Origin: Staphylococcus roterodami
GTDB lineage: Bacteria; Bacillota; Bacilli; Staphylococcales; Staphylococcaceae
Length of the DNA: 64,000 nt
Direction: 5' to 3'
NCBI GenBank assembly: GCA_022493055.1
Contig: CP092781.1
Location: forward strand, 124,001-188,000
Positions within the stretch are counted from its first letter, which is position 1; each line of letters begins with the position of its first letter. The notes under the pieces were generated by a model. The model searched no databases, was not told the DNA's origin, and saw only the letters and a program-made list of their open reading frames with translations. Positions 10,209-19,281 of this stretch are shown here, piece by piece. Both the position numbers and the translations under genes were made by a program.

Positions 10209-11354
10209 ATGAAGAAAATTATGGTTATTTTCGGAACTCGACCCGAAGCAATTAAAATGGCACCTTTAGTAAAAGAAATTGATCATAATGCGCAACTTGA
10301 AGCGAATATTGTGATTACAGCACAACACCGAGATATGTTAGATAGCGTACTAAATATATTTGATATTCAAGCTGATCATGATTTAAACATTATGAAAGAC
10401 CAACAGACATTAGCGAGTCTTACTGCGAATACGCTCGCTAAGCTCGACGATATCATTAACGTAGAAAAGCCAGATATGGTTTTAGTTCATGGTGATACAA
10501 CTACGACATTTGTAGGTAGTTTGGCGGCATTTTACCATCAAATTCCTGTTGGACATGTTGAAGCGGGACTACGCACACATCAGAAATATTCACCGTTTCC
10601 TGAAGAATTAAATCGTGTCATGGTAAGCAATATTGCAGAATTGAATTTTGCGCCAACGGTGATTGCTGCTGAAAATTTACTTTTTGAAAATAAAGATAAA
10701 AACAGTATCTTTATTACTGGAAATACAGTTATTGACGCATTGTCAACAACAGTACGTGATGATTTCGTTTCGAAAATTATTAATAAACATAAGGGTAAGA
10801 AAGTTATTTTATTAACAGCCCATCGTCGTGAAAATATTGGAGAACCGATGCATCGCATTTTTAAAGCAGTGAGAGATTTGGCAGATGAATATGAAGATGT
10901 GGTCTTTATTTATCCAATGCATCGAAATCCAAAGGTTAGAGCAATTGCTGAGCAATATTTGTCAAATAGAAATCGTATTGAATTGATTGAACCGTTAGAT
11001 GCGATTGAGTTCCATAATTTTACAAACCAATCATATCTCGTGTTAACAGATTCGGGTGGTATTCAAGAAGAAGCTCCGACGTTTGGAAAGCCTGTGTTAG
11101 TGCTAAGGAATCACACTGAGCGTCCGGAAGGTGTTAAAGCGGGGACGTCAAAAGTAATTGGTACTGATTATGACAATATTGTTCGAAATGTGAAGCAACT
11201 CATAGAAGATGATGAAGCATATCGACGTATGAGCCAAGCGAACAATCCATATGGTGATGGGCAAGCATCACGACGTATTTGTGAAGCTATCGAATATTAT
11301 TTTGGGTTACGTTCGGACAAGCCTGATGAATTCATACCATTAAAAAATAAATAA
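10209..11354 (+). CDS. capP: UDP-GlcNAc 2-epimerase CapP
   Basis: 381 residues of the WecB/MnaA family: FGTRPEAIKMAPLVKE at the N terminus, HVEAGLRT and FPEELNR in the centre, and LTDSGGIQEEAP in the UDP-binding loop. It interconverts UDP-GlcNAc and UDP-ManNAc, feeding CapO; an MnaA paralogue elsewhere in S. aureus can usually substitute. I chose ATG 10209 because GAGAGG lies 9 bases upstream; an in-frame TTG at 10185 lacks a ribosome site. Last gene of the capsule operon, followed by a strong hairpin. Confidence 0.95.
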   Translation: MKKIMVIFGTRPEAIKMAPLVKEIDHNAQLEANIVITAQHRDMLDSVLNIFDIQADHDLNIMKDQQTLASLTANTLAKLDDIINVEKPDMVLVHGDTTTTFVGSLAAFYHQIPVGHVEAGLRTHQKYSPFPEELNRVMVSNIAELNFAPTVIAAENLLFENKDKNSIFITGNTVIDALSTTVRDDFVSKIINKHKGKKVILLTAHRRENIGEPMHRIFKAVRDLADEYEDVVFIYPMHRNPKVRAIAEQYLSNRNRIELIEPLDAIEFHNFTNQSYLVLTDSGGIQEEAPTFGKPVLVLRNHTERPEGVKAGTSKVIGTDYDNIVRNVKQLIEDDEAYRRMSQANNPYGDGQASRRICEAIEYYFGLRSDKPDEFIPLKNK

Positions 11355-11361
11355 TTAAAAT

Positions 11362-11405
11362 ATCCCCTAATCATGAAGCTGATGTACATGACTAGGGGAT
11401 TTTTA
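11362..11405. terminator. Bidirectional terminator between capP and isdI
   Basis: Arms ATCCCCTAATCATG (11362-11375) and CATGACTAGGGGAT (11387-11400) pair with one weak position around an 11-base loop. T-rich sequence follows on the plus strand and A-rich sequence precedes it, so it can end both the capsule transcript and the convergent isdI transcript. Confidence 0.85.
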
Positions 11406-11410
11406 TATGC

Positions 11411-11743
<333 letters not shown>

Positions 11744-12127
11744 TCACTCCTCTATTTTATTATTTGATTGTGGTAATGTTTTTACAAATGTGAACAGAAC
11801 GACTGTTTGAATGACAACCATAATGATTAGTCCTATGCGTACTGCCAAAACATCCACCATATAAATTGAAAAACCAATCACAATGTATAAGCTAATTAAA
11901 ATTTTTATTTTCTGCGGTAACGTATAACCGCGGTGTAAGTAAAAGTTTTCAACATATTCTTTATAAATTTTTTGGTTAATAAGCCAATTGTAAAAACGAT
12001 CCGAACTTCGTGCAAAACAAAAAACTGCTACGAGTAAGAAAGGTGTCGTTGGCAATAATGGTAAAACAGCACCAGCAATACCAAGTGCAGTAAATATTAG
12101 GCCAATGACGATTAATATAAGTCGCAT
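11744..12127 (-). CDS. DUF454 (YbaN-like) inner membrane protein
   Basis: 127 residues with an N-terminal helix pair containing GIAGAVLPLLPTTPFLLVA, the DUF454 signature, followed by CFARSSDRFYNWL and two further hydrophobic helices (residues 80-115). Function is unknown for the family. It is co-transcribed with isdI, ending 6 bases before it; a role near haem or iron metabolism is inference from this coupling only. A GGAG sits 9 bases before ATG. The upstream gap holds a possible Fur box. Confidence 0.85.
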   Translation of the reverse strand: MRLILIVIGLIFTALGIAGAVLPLLPTTPFLLVAVFCFARSSDRFYNWLINQKIYKEYVENFYLHRGYTLPQKIKILISLYIVIGFSIYMVDVLAVRIGLIIMVVIQTVVLFTFVKTLPQSNNKIEE

Positions 12128-12295
12128 TGTAAAAACTCCATTCTAATACTAATGCGCATGTTATATCGTTATATCAATATAAATCATGCTAGATGTAATA
12201 TGTATGACAAGCGCAATGCGTAAGTAAATCGAAATCTTGGATTGTTTTTATCTTATTCATGCATTTTAAGTGCGACTTTCATAACAATTCAGTTG

Positions 12296-12314
12296 AATAA
12301 TGAGAATCTTTCTT
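12296..12314. promoter_or_regulatory. Possible Fur box upstream of the DUF454-isdI operon
   Basis: AATAATGAGAATCTTTCTT matches the 19-base Fur consensus at 13 positions by hand alignment. It lies about 170 bases before the operon start, further than usual, and could instead be chance in AT-rich sequence. Iron-Fur control of isdI is established in S. aureus, which is why I list it. Confidence 0.4.
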
Positions 12315-12447
12315 AAGTAGTATAGTTATATTATGAGTTTTATTTTTGAAAAGTGCAATATATTTTCGATAATATAATCAGTTTTTGTGGTTAAATAAGA
12401 CGAAGTTTTTAAAAGTTGAAGTATCCGTGAGCTGATTATTTTATAAA

Positions 12448-12469
12448 ATGTAAACGCTTACTATATAAT
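12448..12469 (+). promoter_or_regulatory. aldA promoter with catabolite-responsive element
   Basis: ATGTAAACGCTTACT (12448-12462) fits the CcpA consensus WTGNAANCGNWNNCW at every position. It abuts a TATAAT (12464-12469) that would serve as -10 for aldA. A CcpA dimer here would block RNA polymerase, so glucose repression is predicted. The 12128-12550 gap holds this promoter, the Fur-like site and no gene that I can see. Confidence 0.65.
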
Positions 12470-12550
12470 GTGAATCATATCGTTTAAAATCATTATTATA
12501 TATGATGCTGAATGATTTATTTTATAGCCTATAAACAAAGGAGAGATAAT

Positions 12551-14038
12551 ATGGCAGTAAACGTTCGAGATTACATAGCAGAGAATTATGGTTTATTTAT
12601 CAATGGGGAATTTGTTAAAGGTAGCAGTGACGAAACAATCGAAGTGACTAATCCAGCAACTGGAGAAACTCTATCACATATTACGAGAGCAAAAGATAAA
12701 GATGTTGATGCTGCAGTCAAAGTAGCACAAGAGGCATTTGAATCATGGTCATTGACATCAAAAACAGAACGAGCGCACATGTTACGTGACATTGGTGATA
12801 AATTAATGGCGCAAAAAGATAAAATTGCAATGATTGAAACATTAAATAATGGTAAACCGATTCGTGAGACAACAGCAATTGATATTCCACTTGCGGCAAG
12901 ACATTTTCATTATTTCGCAAGTGTTATTGAAACAGAAGAAGGTACAGTGAATGATATCGATAAAGACACAATGAGTATCGTAAGACATGAACCAATTGGA
13001 GTTGTAGGTGCAGTTGTTGCTTGGAACTTCCCAATGTTATTAGCTGCATGGAAGATTGCACCTGCTATTGCTGCAGGTAATACGATTGTGATACAACCTT
13101 CATCTTCGACACCATTAAGTTTATTGGAAGTTGCAAAAATCTTCCAAGAAGTATTACCAAAAGGTGTTGTTAATATACTAACTGGTAAAGGATCAGAGTC
13201 AGGTAATGCGATATTTAATCATGAAGGTGTGGATAAATTATCATTTACTGGTTCAACTGATGTGGGATATCAAGTTGCAGAAGCTGCAGCGAAACATTTG
13301 GTTCCTGCTACATTAGAACTTGGAGGTAAGAGTGCCAACATTATTTTAGATGATGCTAATTTAGACTTAGCAGTTGAAGGTATTCAATTAGGTATTTTAT
13401 TCAACCAAGGTGAAGTATGTAGTGCAGGCTCTCGATTATTAGTTCATGAAAAAATTTATGATCAATTGGTGCCACGTTTACAAGAGGCATTTTCGAATAT
13501 TAAAGTCGGTGATCCACAAGATGAATCTACACAAATGGGTAGTCAAACTGGTAAGGATCAATTAGATAAAATTCAATCATATATTGATGTAGCAAAAGAA
13601 TCAGATGCACAAATATTAGCAGGAGGTCATCGTCTAACAGAAAATGGATTAGATAAAGGTTTCTTCTTTGAACCAACGTTAATTGCTGTGCCAGATAACC
13701 ATCACAAGTTAGCTCAAGAAGAGATATTTGGACCAGTGTTAACAGTCATTAAAGTAAAAGATGATCAAGAGGCAATAGAAATCGCTAATGACTCAGAGTA
13801 TGGTTTGGCTGGTGGTGTATTCTCTCAAAATATTACACGTGCATTAAATATTGCGAAGGCCGTACGTACAGGACGTATTTGGATTAACACTTATAACCAA
13901 GTACCAGAAGGCGCACCATTTGGTGGTTATAAAAAATCAGGTATTGGTCGAGAAACATATAAAGGTGCGTTAAGCAATTATCAACAAGTTAAAAATATTT
14001 ATATTGATACAAGTAACGCTTTAAAAGGTTTGTACTAG
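12551..14038 (+). CDS. aldA: NAD-dependent aldehyde dehydrogenase AldA
   Basis: A 495-residue class I/II aldehyde dehydrogenase: [27 protein letters not shown] (cofactor site), catalytic Glu in LELGGKS and catalytic Cys in [11 protein letters not shown], ending with [11 protein letters not shown]. It oxidises small aldehydes to acids in the cytoplasm. ATG 12551 has SD AGGAGAG with 6-7 base spacing; an in-frame TTG 39 bases upstream has no ribosome site. Single-gene transcript with a cre-overlapped promoter. True substrate cannot be told from sequence. Confidence 0.93.
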   Translation: MAVNVRDYIAENYGLFINGEFVKGSSDETIEVTNPATGETLSHITRAKDKDVDAAVKVAQEAFESWSLTSKTERAHMLRDIGDKLMAQKDKIAMIETLNNGKPIRETTAIDIPLAARHFHYFASVIETEEGTVNDIDKDTMSIVRHEPIGVVGAVVAWNFPMLLAAWKIAPAIAAGNTIVIQPSSSTPLSLLEVAKIFQEVLPKGVVNILTGKGSESGNAIFNHEGVDKLSFTGSTDVGYQVAEAAAKHLVPATLELGGKSANIILDDANLDLAVEGIQLGILFNQGEVCSAGSRLLVHEKIYDQLVPRLQEAFSNIKVGDPQDESTQMGSQTGKDQLDKIQSYIDVAKESDAQILAGGHRLTENGLDKGFFFEPTLIAVPDNHHKLAQEEIFGPVLTVIKVKDDQEAIEIANDSEYGLAGGVFSQNITRALNIAKAVRTGRIWINTYNQVPEGAPFGGYKKSGIGRETYKGALSNYQQVKNIYIDTSNALKGLY

Positions 14039-14178
14039 AGTAAATATAGTTTTTGAAACGTGTTCTTAGGTCAGTCTAGCGGTAGGTCTTAATACTTACC
14101 GAGGCGATTAAGATTTTAATTAGAATGACGTAATACATGGGAATACGTGTAATGATGTTAGTATATAATGACAAAAAT

Positions 14179-14226
14179 AACAGCAGTAGGATGTTTTTAA
14201 TTACAAATCATCTTACTGCTGTTTTT
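14179..14226 (+). terminator. Rho-independent terminator after aldA (in a 522-base gap)
   Basis: Arms AACAGCAGTAGGATG and CATCTTACTGCTGTT (14179-14193, 14209-14223) form a near-perfect stem, followed by TTTTT. Nearly the same stem occurs at 32369. The rest of the 14039-14560 gap is AT-rich with a second weak hairpin near 14083-14104 and no convincing gene. Confidence 0.8.
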
Positions 14227-14560
14227 AATTGTATTATTTTTTGCATTACGTTTATTTGATTGAAAAGGGGTTATAGTTTTTGTCATTTTTGTGTAAATAG
14301 CTTAATACTCTCGGCAGTTTCATATATATTCTATATGATAGGGATAAAGGAACGAGACGTTAAGTGGTAAAAGATTTTGTGAAAGTAATATTACATCACG
14401 TTATAAAGGGTAAATATAAATGAACTATCATGTCATAAAATAGTTATTTTATAAAACGTGTTTATTCACGAGAATGCTATTATTTTTATAAAACTATAAA
14501 TATTTACTTTCGAAATTAATTTTATTGAATATGGTGCTTTATTTAGGAGGGGAAAATTAG

Positions 14561-15520
14561 ATGAATAAAAGGGAGAAAATTGCATTAAACAGATACAAAT
14601 ATTTCCATCATGTTGATCATCAAAAAATTCAACAAAGTTCTAAAAGGACATTATGGGCATCACTGATTATTACATTGTTATTTACAGTGATTGAATTTGT
14701 TGGAGGATTAGTGTCAAATTCATTGGCATTACTTTCTGATTCATTTCATATGTTAAGTGATGTATTAGCGCTAGGTTTATCGATGCTAGCAATTTATTTT
14801 GCAAGTAAGAAACCGACCGCACGCTATACATTTGGATTTTTGAGATTTGAGATATTAGCAGCATTTTTAAATGGTTTAGCATTGATTGTAATATCAATTT
14901 GGATTTTATATGAGGCGATTGTGCGCATTATTTATCCACAACAAATCGAAAGTGGCATTATGTTTATCATAGCTAGTATTGGTCTGCTGGTTAATGTTAT
15001 TTTGACTATAATTTTAGTAAGGTCTTTAAAACAAGAAGACAATATTAATATTCAAAGTGCACTATGGCATTTTATGGGAGACTTGTTAAACTCTATTGGT
15101 GTCATCTTAGCGGTAGTATTGATTCATTTTACTGGTTGGCGCATCATTGACCCAATCATTAGTATTGTGATTTCAATCATAATTTTGCGTGGTGGTTATA
15201 AAATTACGCGCAATGCTTGGCTAATTCTAATGGAAAGTGTACCTAAACATTTAAATACTGATGAAATCATTGAAGATATAATTAGTATCGATGGTATTTT
15301 AGATGTACACGAGTTTCATTTGTGGAGTATTACCACAGAACATTACTCATTAAGCGCTCATGTTGTGTTAGATAGAAATTATGATGTTGATGATTATCAA
15401 GCTATTGATCAAGTTTCAACGCTGCTTGAAGAAAAATATGGCATTGCACATTCAACATTGCAAATTGAAAACTTACAACTAAACCCATTAGATGAACCAT
15501 ACTTTGATAAATTAAAATAA
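14561..15520 (+). CDS. Cation diffusion facilitator (Zn/Co exporter family)
   Basis: 319 residues with six transmembrane helices. Metal-site motifs are LLSDSFHMLSD in helix 2 and HFMGD in helix 5, the H/D arrangement usually linked to zinc specificity, and a C-terminal cytoplasmic domain (LDVHEFHLWSI, residues 248-310) of the CDF ferredoxin-like fold. It should export a divalent metal in exchange for protons. This is not the czrA-linked czrB; it stands alone. AGGAGGGG gives a strong SD. A perfect palindromic terminator follows. Confidence 0.9.
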   Translation: MNKREKIALNRYKYFHHVDHQKIQQSSKRTLWASLIITLLFTVIEFVGGLVSNSLALLSDSFHMLSDVLALGLSMLAIYFASKKPTARYTFGFLRFEILAAFLNGLALIVISIWILYEAIVRIIYPQQIESGIMFIIASIGLLVNVILTIILVRSLKQEDNINIQSALWHFMGDLLNSIGVILAVVLIHFTGWRIIDPIISIVISIIILRGGYKITRNAWLILMESVPKHLNTDEIIEDIISIDGILDVHEFHLWSITTEHYSLSAHVVLDRNYDVDDYQAIDQVSTLLEEKYGIAHSTLQIENLQLNPLDEPYFDKLK

Positions 15521-15527
15521 TTAAACA

Positions 15528-15568
15528 ACATGCGCTGTGCCAGAATAATTTTAGCACAGCGCATGGTT
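15528..15568. terminator. Bidirectional terminator
   Basis: Arms CATGCGCTGTGC (15528-15539) and GCACAGCGCATG (15553-15564) are a perfect 12-base inverted repeat with a 13-base loop between two convergent genes. Confidence 0.85.
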
Positions 15569-15571
15569 TGT

Positions 15572-15775
15572 TTATGTTGCGTCACCTAAATCATTTTCAT
15601 CAATCTCTTTAATGTCATCCACTTCTAAAATGACGTCTTTAGGTTTCAGAATATGAATATGTTTTTCGTCATCTGTATGTAAAATACGTTCTATGATGTA
15701 TCGTTGACCGGCCATTGTTTCCACAGCAATCTTTCTATTTCTTGCTAAACTTGCTACGACAGATTCTTTATCCAT
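15572..15775 (-). CDS. Small hypothetical acidic protein
   Basis: 67 residues, not recognised. There is no membrane segment or signal peptide; the sequence alternates a short basic N-terminal helix (LARNRKIAVETMAGQ) with beta-type stretches (RYIIERILH, KDVILEVDD) and an acidic tail, which suggests a small beta-barrel fold. A good ribosome site (GGGGG, 9 bases before ATG) and its own convergent terminator support that it is real. Transcribed divergently from the DUF4242 gene. Confidence 0.7.
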   Translation of the reverse strand: MDKESVVASLARNRKIAVETMAGQRYIIERILHTDDEKHIHILKPKDVILEVDDIKEIDENDLGDAT

Positions 15776-15953
15776 AATGATAGCCCCCTATATATATGTT
15801 TATTTAGTTATACCCTAACATTATTTTTATACTCTTTGAAATTATGTTTCTTGAAATTTTATCTAAATATTTAAAAAAATAGTTTAATATCCTTGTAATC
15901 TGATATGAATTATAGTAATATTTTTTCAACCATTGTTATAGGAGGTCTTATTA

Positions 15954-16466
15954 ATGACATTATTTTTACTGGAAGCCAATCATCATGATTTTGCATCATC
16001 GAAAGAAGAACTGGAAGCAAAGGCAGCATCGTTATCTACGAAAGCAATACCAACTTTAATTGAAGTACAAGCTACTGAAAATTTAACTCATGGATATTTT
16101 ATTGTAGAAGCAAATGATGAATCAGAAGCTAAACAATTTTTAACAGACGTAGGTATCAGTATTCAATTAGTGAAAGAAGTACGTTTAGTTGGAAAGGATT
16201 TAGACGAAGTTAAAAATGGAGATGCACATGTCGATTACCTTGTAACTTGGAATATTCCTGATGGCATTACTATGGATCAATATTTAGCGCGTAAAAAGAA
16301 AAATTCTGTTCATTATGAAGAAGTACCAGAAGTAGAATTTAAACGTACATATGTATGTGAAGATATGTCTAAATGTATTTGTTTATATAATGCACCTGAT
16401 GAAGAAGCGGTGCGTCGTGCGCGTAAAGCAGTAGATACACCAATCGATGGCATCGAAAAACTTTAA
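15954..16466 (+). CDS. DUF4242 domain protein
   Basis: 170 residues. The C-terminal half (residues 92-168) carries the DUF4242 pattern YLVTWNIPDGITMDQYLARK, RTYVCEDMSKCICLYNAPD and EEAVRRARKAVDTP, a ferredoxin-like alpha/beta domain related to a nickel-binding Streptomyces protein. The N-terminal half repeats the same fold more loosely (FLLEANHHDF, GYFIVEANDESEAKQFL), so the protein may be a tandem duplication. AGGAGG precedes ATG by 8 bases. Function unknown; cytoplasmic. Confidence 0.75.
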   Translation: MTLFLLEANHHDFASSKEELEAKAASLSTKAIPTLIEVQATENLTHGYFIVEANDESEAKQFLTDVGISIQLVKEVRLVGKDLDEVKNGDAHVDYLVTWNIPDGITMDQYLARKKKNSVHYEEVPEVEFKRTYVCEDMSKCICLYNAPDEEAVRRARKAVDTPIDGIEKL

Positions 16467-16710
16467 TAAGACTACAAGTTGATGTTTGTCATCAAATTTG
16501 AGTATTTAGTACCGATGAACGTGAGTTGTTTCAATGATAGGTATCATTAACGGAATACAACATTTGTTTATAGAGGTATTGAAGTAAATATTTTTTCTAA
16601 TCTAGTATAGGACTGCTATTTTTCTAAAGATAATTTATAAAAGTGGTAAGGAATAAGAAGTAACGAACACGATATCAATAATCATCTTTAGTTATAACAA
16701 TTTACGATAT

Positions 16711-16737
16711 AAGGGCTGTGTTAAGCATAGCCCTTTA
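16711..16737 (+). terminator. Weak terminator in the 322-base gap before the ABC operon
   Basis: AAGGGCTGTG and CATAGCCCTT form a 10-base stem with one G-U pair, followed by a poor T tract (TTTAGATAT). I see no gene in 16467-16788; the ABC operon promoter must lie within it. Confidence 0.55.
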
Positions 16738-16788
16738 GATATACACTTAATTCTTATTAAAATAGTAGGAATTATAAGGGGGATTGTC

Positions 16789-17529
16789 ATGATTAAAATA
16801 CAGCAATTACAACATCATTTCGGTACACATCAAGTCATACATAACTTTAATTTAGATATTAGCAAAGGGGAAATAATCTCATTTATAGGAAAAAGTGGTT
16901 GTGGTAAGTCTACCTTACTTAATATTATTGGTGGATTTATTCAACCATCGTCAGGACAAGTCGTGATTAATGATCAAGTAAAGCGACACCCATCGCCAGA
17001 TTGTTTGATGTTATTCCAACATCATAATTTGCTACCTTGGAAGACGATTAATGACAATATTAGGATGGGTTTACATAAAAAAATCACTGATACAGATATC
17101 AATGAACAACTTAAATTAGTTGATTTAGATGGAAAAGGTAAGCATTTTCCGGAGCAATTATCTGGTGGTATGAAACAACGCGTAGCACTGTGTCGTGCTC
17201 ATGTACATCAGCCTAACGTCATATTAATGGATGAGCCATTAGGCGCATTAGATGCATTTACACGATATAAATTGCAGGATCAGCTAGTGCAATTAAAACA
17301 TCAAACAAAAGCCACTATCATTCTTGTAACCCACGATATTGATGAAGCAATTTATCTTTCTGATCGAATTGTTTTATTAGGGGAAGGCTGTCATATTATT
17401 TCTCAATATGAAATGACAACATCACATCCCCGTAATCGTAATGATAGTCATTTGCTTAAAATTCGGCATGATATTATGGAAACATTTGCCTTGAATCATC
17501 ACCAAGTTGAACCTGAATACTATTTATAA
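16789..17529 (+). CDS. ABC transporter ATP-binding protein (sulfonate/nitrate/taurine type)
   Basis: 246 residues of the SsuB/TauB/NrtD class. Walker A is GKSGCGKST (residues 34-42), the Q-loop LFQHHNLLPW, signature LSGGMKQRVALCRA, Walker B VILMDEPLGALD, and switch His VTHDID. It powers uptake through the permease encoded two genes on. SD AAGGGGG precedes ATG. First gene of a four-gene operon with 13-base, overlapping and 9-base junctions. Confidence 0.9.
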   Translation: MIKIQQLQHHFGTHQVIHNFNLDISKGEIISFIGKSGCGKSTLLNIIGGFIQPSSGQVVINDQVKRHPSPDCLMLFQHHNLLPWKTINDNIRMGLHKKITDTDINEQLKLVDLDGKGKHFPEQLSGGMKQRVALCRAHVHQPNVILMDEPLGALDAFTRYKLQDQLVQLKHQTKATIILVTHDIDEAIYLSDRIVLLGEGCHIISQYEMTTSHPRNRNDSHLLKIRHDIMETFALNHHQVEPEYYL

Positions 17530-17542
17530 GGAGTGAAAAACG

Positions 17543-18514
17543 ATGAAAAAAATTATCACAATCGTTATCATTGGATTCCTTATACTTTCAGGCTGTGACT
17601 GGCAAAGGACGTCTAAAGAGTCGTCTAAAAAGTCGCAAAATCAGCAAGTAATTAAAATAGGATATTTGCCGATTACACATTCAGCGAATTTGATGATGAC
17701 TAAAAAATTACTATCGCAATCGAGCCATCCTAAATACAAACTTGAATTAGTAAAATTTAATAATTGGCCAGATTTAATGGATGCATTAAATAGTGGTCGT
17801 ATAGATGGTGCTTCGACTTTAATAGAACTTGCTATGAAGTCAAAACAAAAGGGATCAAATATAAAAGCTGTGGCATTAGGCCATCATGAAGGTAATGTCA
17901 TTATGGGACAAAAAGGTATGCATTTGAGTGAATTTAATAATAATGATGACTATCATTTTGGCATACCTCACCGCTATTCAACGCATTATCTTTTACTAGA
18001 AGAATTACGAAAGCAATTAAAGATTCAATCTGGTCATTTTAGCTATCATGAAATGTCACCAGCAGAAATGCCAGCAGCTCTAAGTGAACATCGAATTACT
18101 GGATACGCTGTAGCTGAACCGTTTGGTGCTCTCGGTGAAAAGTTAGGAAAAGGTAAAACTTTAAAACATGGTGATGATATTATTCCGGATGCATATTGTT
18201 GTGTACTAGTGCTTAGAGGTGAACTTCTACAGCAACACAGAAATGTTGCACAAGCATTTATAGATGATTATAAAAAATCTGGATTTAAAATGAACGATAA
18301 AAAGCAAAGTGTTGATGTCATGACACATCATTTTAAACAAAGCCGTGACGTTTTAACACAATCAGCCGAGTGGACATCATATGGTGACTTAACTATTAAA
18401 CCATCAGGCTATCAAGAAATTTCGAAATTGGTAAGACAGCATCAATTATTTAACCCACCTTCATATGATGACTTTGTTGAACCATCACTGTATAAGGAGG
18501 CATCACGTTCATGA
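17543..18514 (+). CDS. ABC transporter substrate-binding lipoprotein (SsuA/NrtA-like)
   Basis: 323 residues with a lipoprotein signal: basic start MKKIIT, hydrophobic core, lipobox ILSGC with Cys at 18. The mature part begins IKIGYLPITHSANLMMTKK, typical of the SsuA/TauA/NrtA (NMT1-like) binding proteins, and contains the STLIELAM ligand loop. It should capture a small anionic compound, such as an alkanesulfonate, taurine or a related oxyanion, at the cell surface; sequence alone does not settle which. Its stop overlaps the permease start. Confidence 0.88.
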   Translation: MKKIITIVIIGFLILSGCDWQRTSKESSKKSQNQQVIKIGYLPITHSANLMMTKKLLSQSSHPKYKLELVKFNNWPDLMDALNSGRIDGASTLIELAMKSKQKGSNIKAVALGHHEGNVIMGQKGMHLSEFNNNDDYHFGIPHRYSTHYLLLEELRKQLKIQSGHFSYHEMSPAEMPAALSEHRITGYAVAEPFGALGEKLGKGKTLKHGDDIIPDAYCCVLVLRGELLQQHRNVAQAFIDDYKKSGFKMNDKKQSVDVMTHHFKQSRDVLTQSAEWTSYGDLTIKPSGYQEISKLVRQHQLFNPPSYDDFVEPSLYKEASRS

Positions 18515-19272
18515 CACGTCTCACAATAAATAAAATATTACTACCAATTATCACATTTATTATTTTCTTAGGCATATGGGAACTAGTTATTATCATAGGA
18601 CACTACCAACCAGTATTGCTCCCTGGTCCAGCGCTTGTAGGAAAAAGTATTTGGACATTCATTGTTACTGGAGAGATTTTTCAACATTTGGTTATTAGTT
18701 TATGGCGATTTGTTGCAGGCTTTGTTGTCGCACTAATCGTTGCTATTCCAGTAGGGTTTCTACTTGGAAGAAATCACTGGTTTTACAATGCAGTAGAACC
18801 ACTATTTCATTTGATTAGAACAATATCACCGATAGCATGGGCGCCATTTGTTGTCCTATGGTTTGGCATTGGAAGTTTACCAGCGATAGCAATTATTTTT
18901 ATAGCAGCCTTTTTCCCAATTGTTTTTAACACAATTAAAGGTATAAGAGATATTGAGCCTCAATATTTGAAAATAGCTACTAATTTAAATTTAACTGGGT
19001 GGTCGCTATACCGGAACATTTTATTTCCTGGGGCATTCAAACAGATTATGGCTGGTATACATATGGCCGTTGGAACAAGTTGGATATTTTTAGTTTCTGG
19101 TGAAATGATAGGAGCGCAATCAGGTCTAGGATTTTTAATTGTAGATGCACGAAATATGTTGAATTTAGAAGATGTATTAGCAGCAATCTTCTTTATAGGT
19201 CTATTTGGCTTTATAATAGACCGTTTAATTAGTTATATTGAGCAATTTATACTGAAAAGATTTGGAGAATAA
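18511..19272 (+). CDS. ABC transporter permease (SsuC/TauC type)
   Basis: 253 residues with six transmembrane helices in the BPD_transp_1 fold. The coupling loop is INTIKGIRDIEPQYLKIATN with the EAA-like signature, and SPIAWAPFVVLWFGIG precedes it, as in SsuC. The ATG overlaps the lipoprotein TGA (ATGA). It would form the homodimeric channel driven by the ATPase encoded first. Confidence 0.9.
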   Translation: MTRLTINKILLPIITFIIFLGIWELVIIIGHYQPVLLPGPALVGKSIWTFIVTGEIFQHLVISLWRFVAGFVVALIVAIPVGFLLGRNHWFYNAVEPLFHLIRTISPIAWAPFVVLWFGIGSLPAIAIIFIAAFFPIVFNTIKGIRDIEPQYLKIATNLNLTGWSLYRNILFPGAFKQIMAGIHMAVGTSWIFLVSGEMIGAQSGLGFLIVDARNMLNLEDVLAAIFFIGLFGFIIDRLISYIEQFILKRFGE

Positions 19273-19281
19273 GGAGAGATA

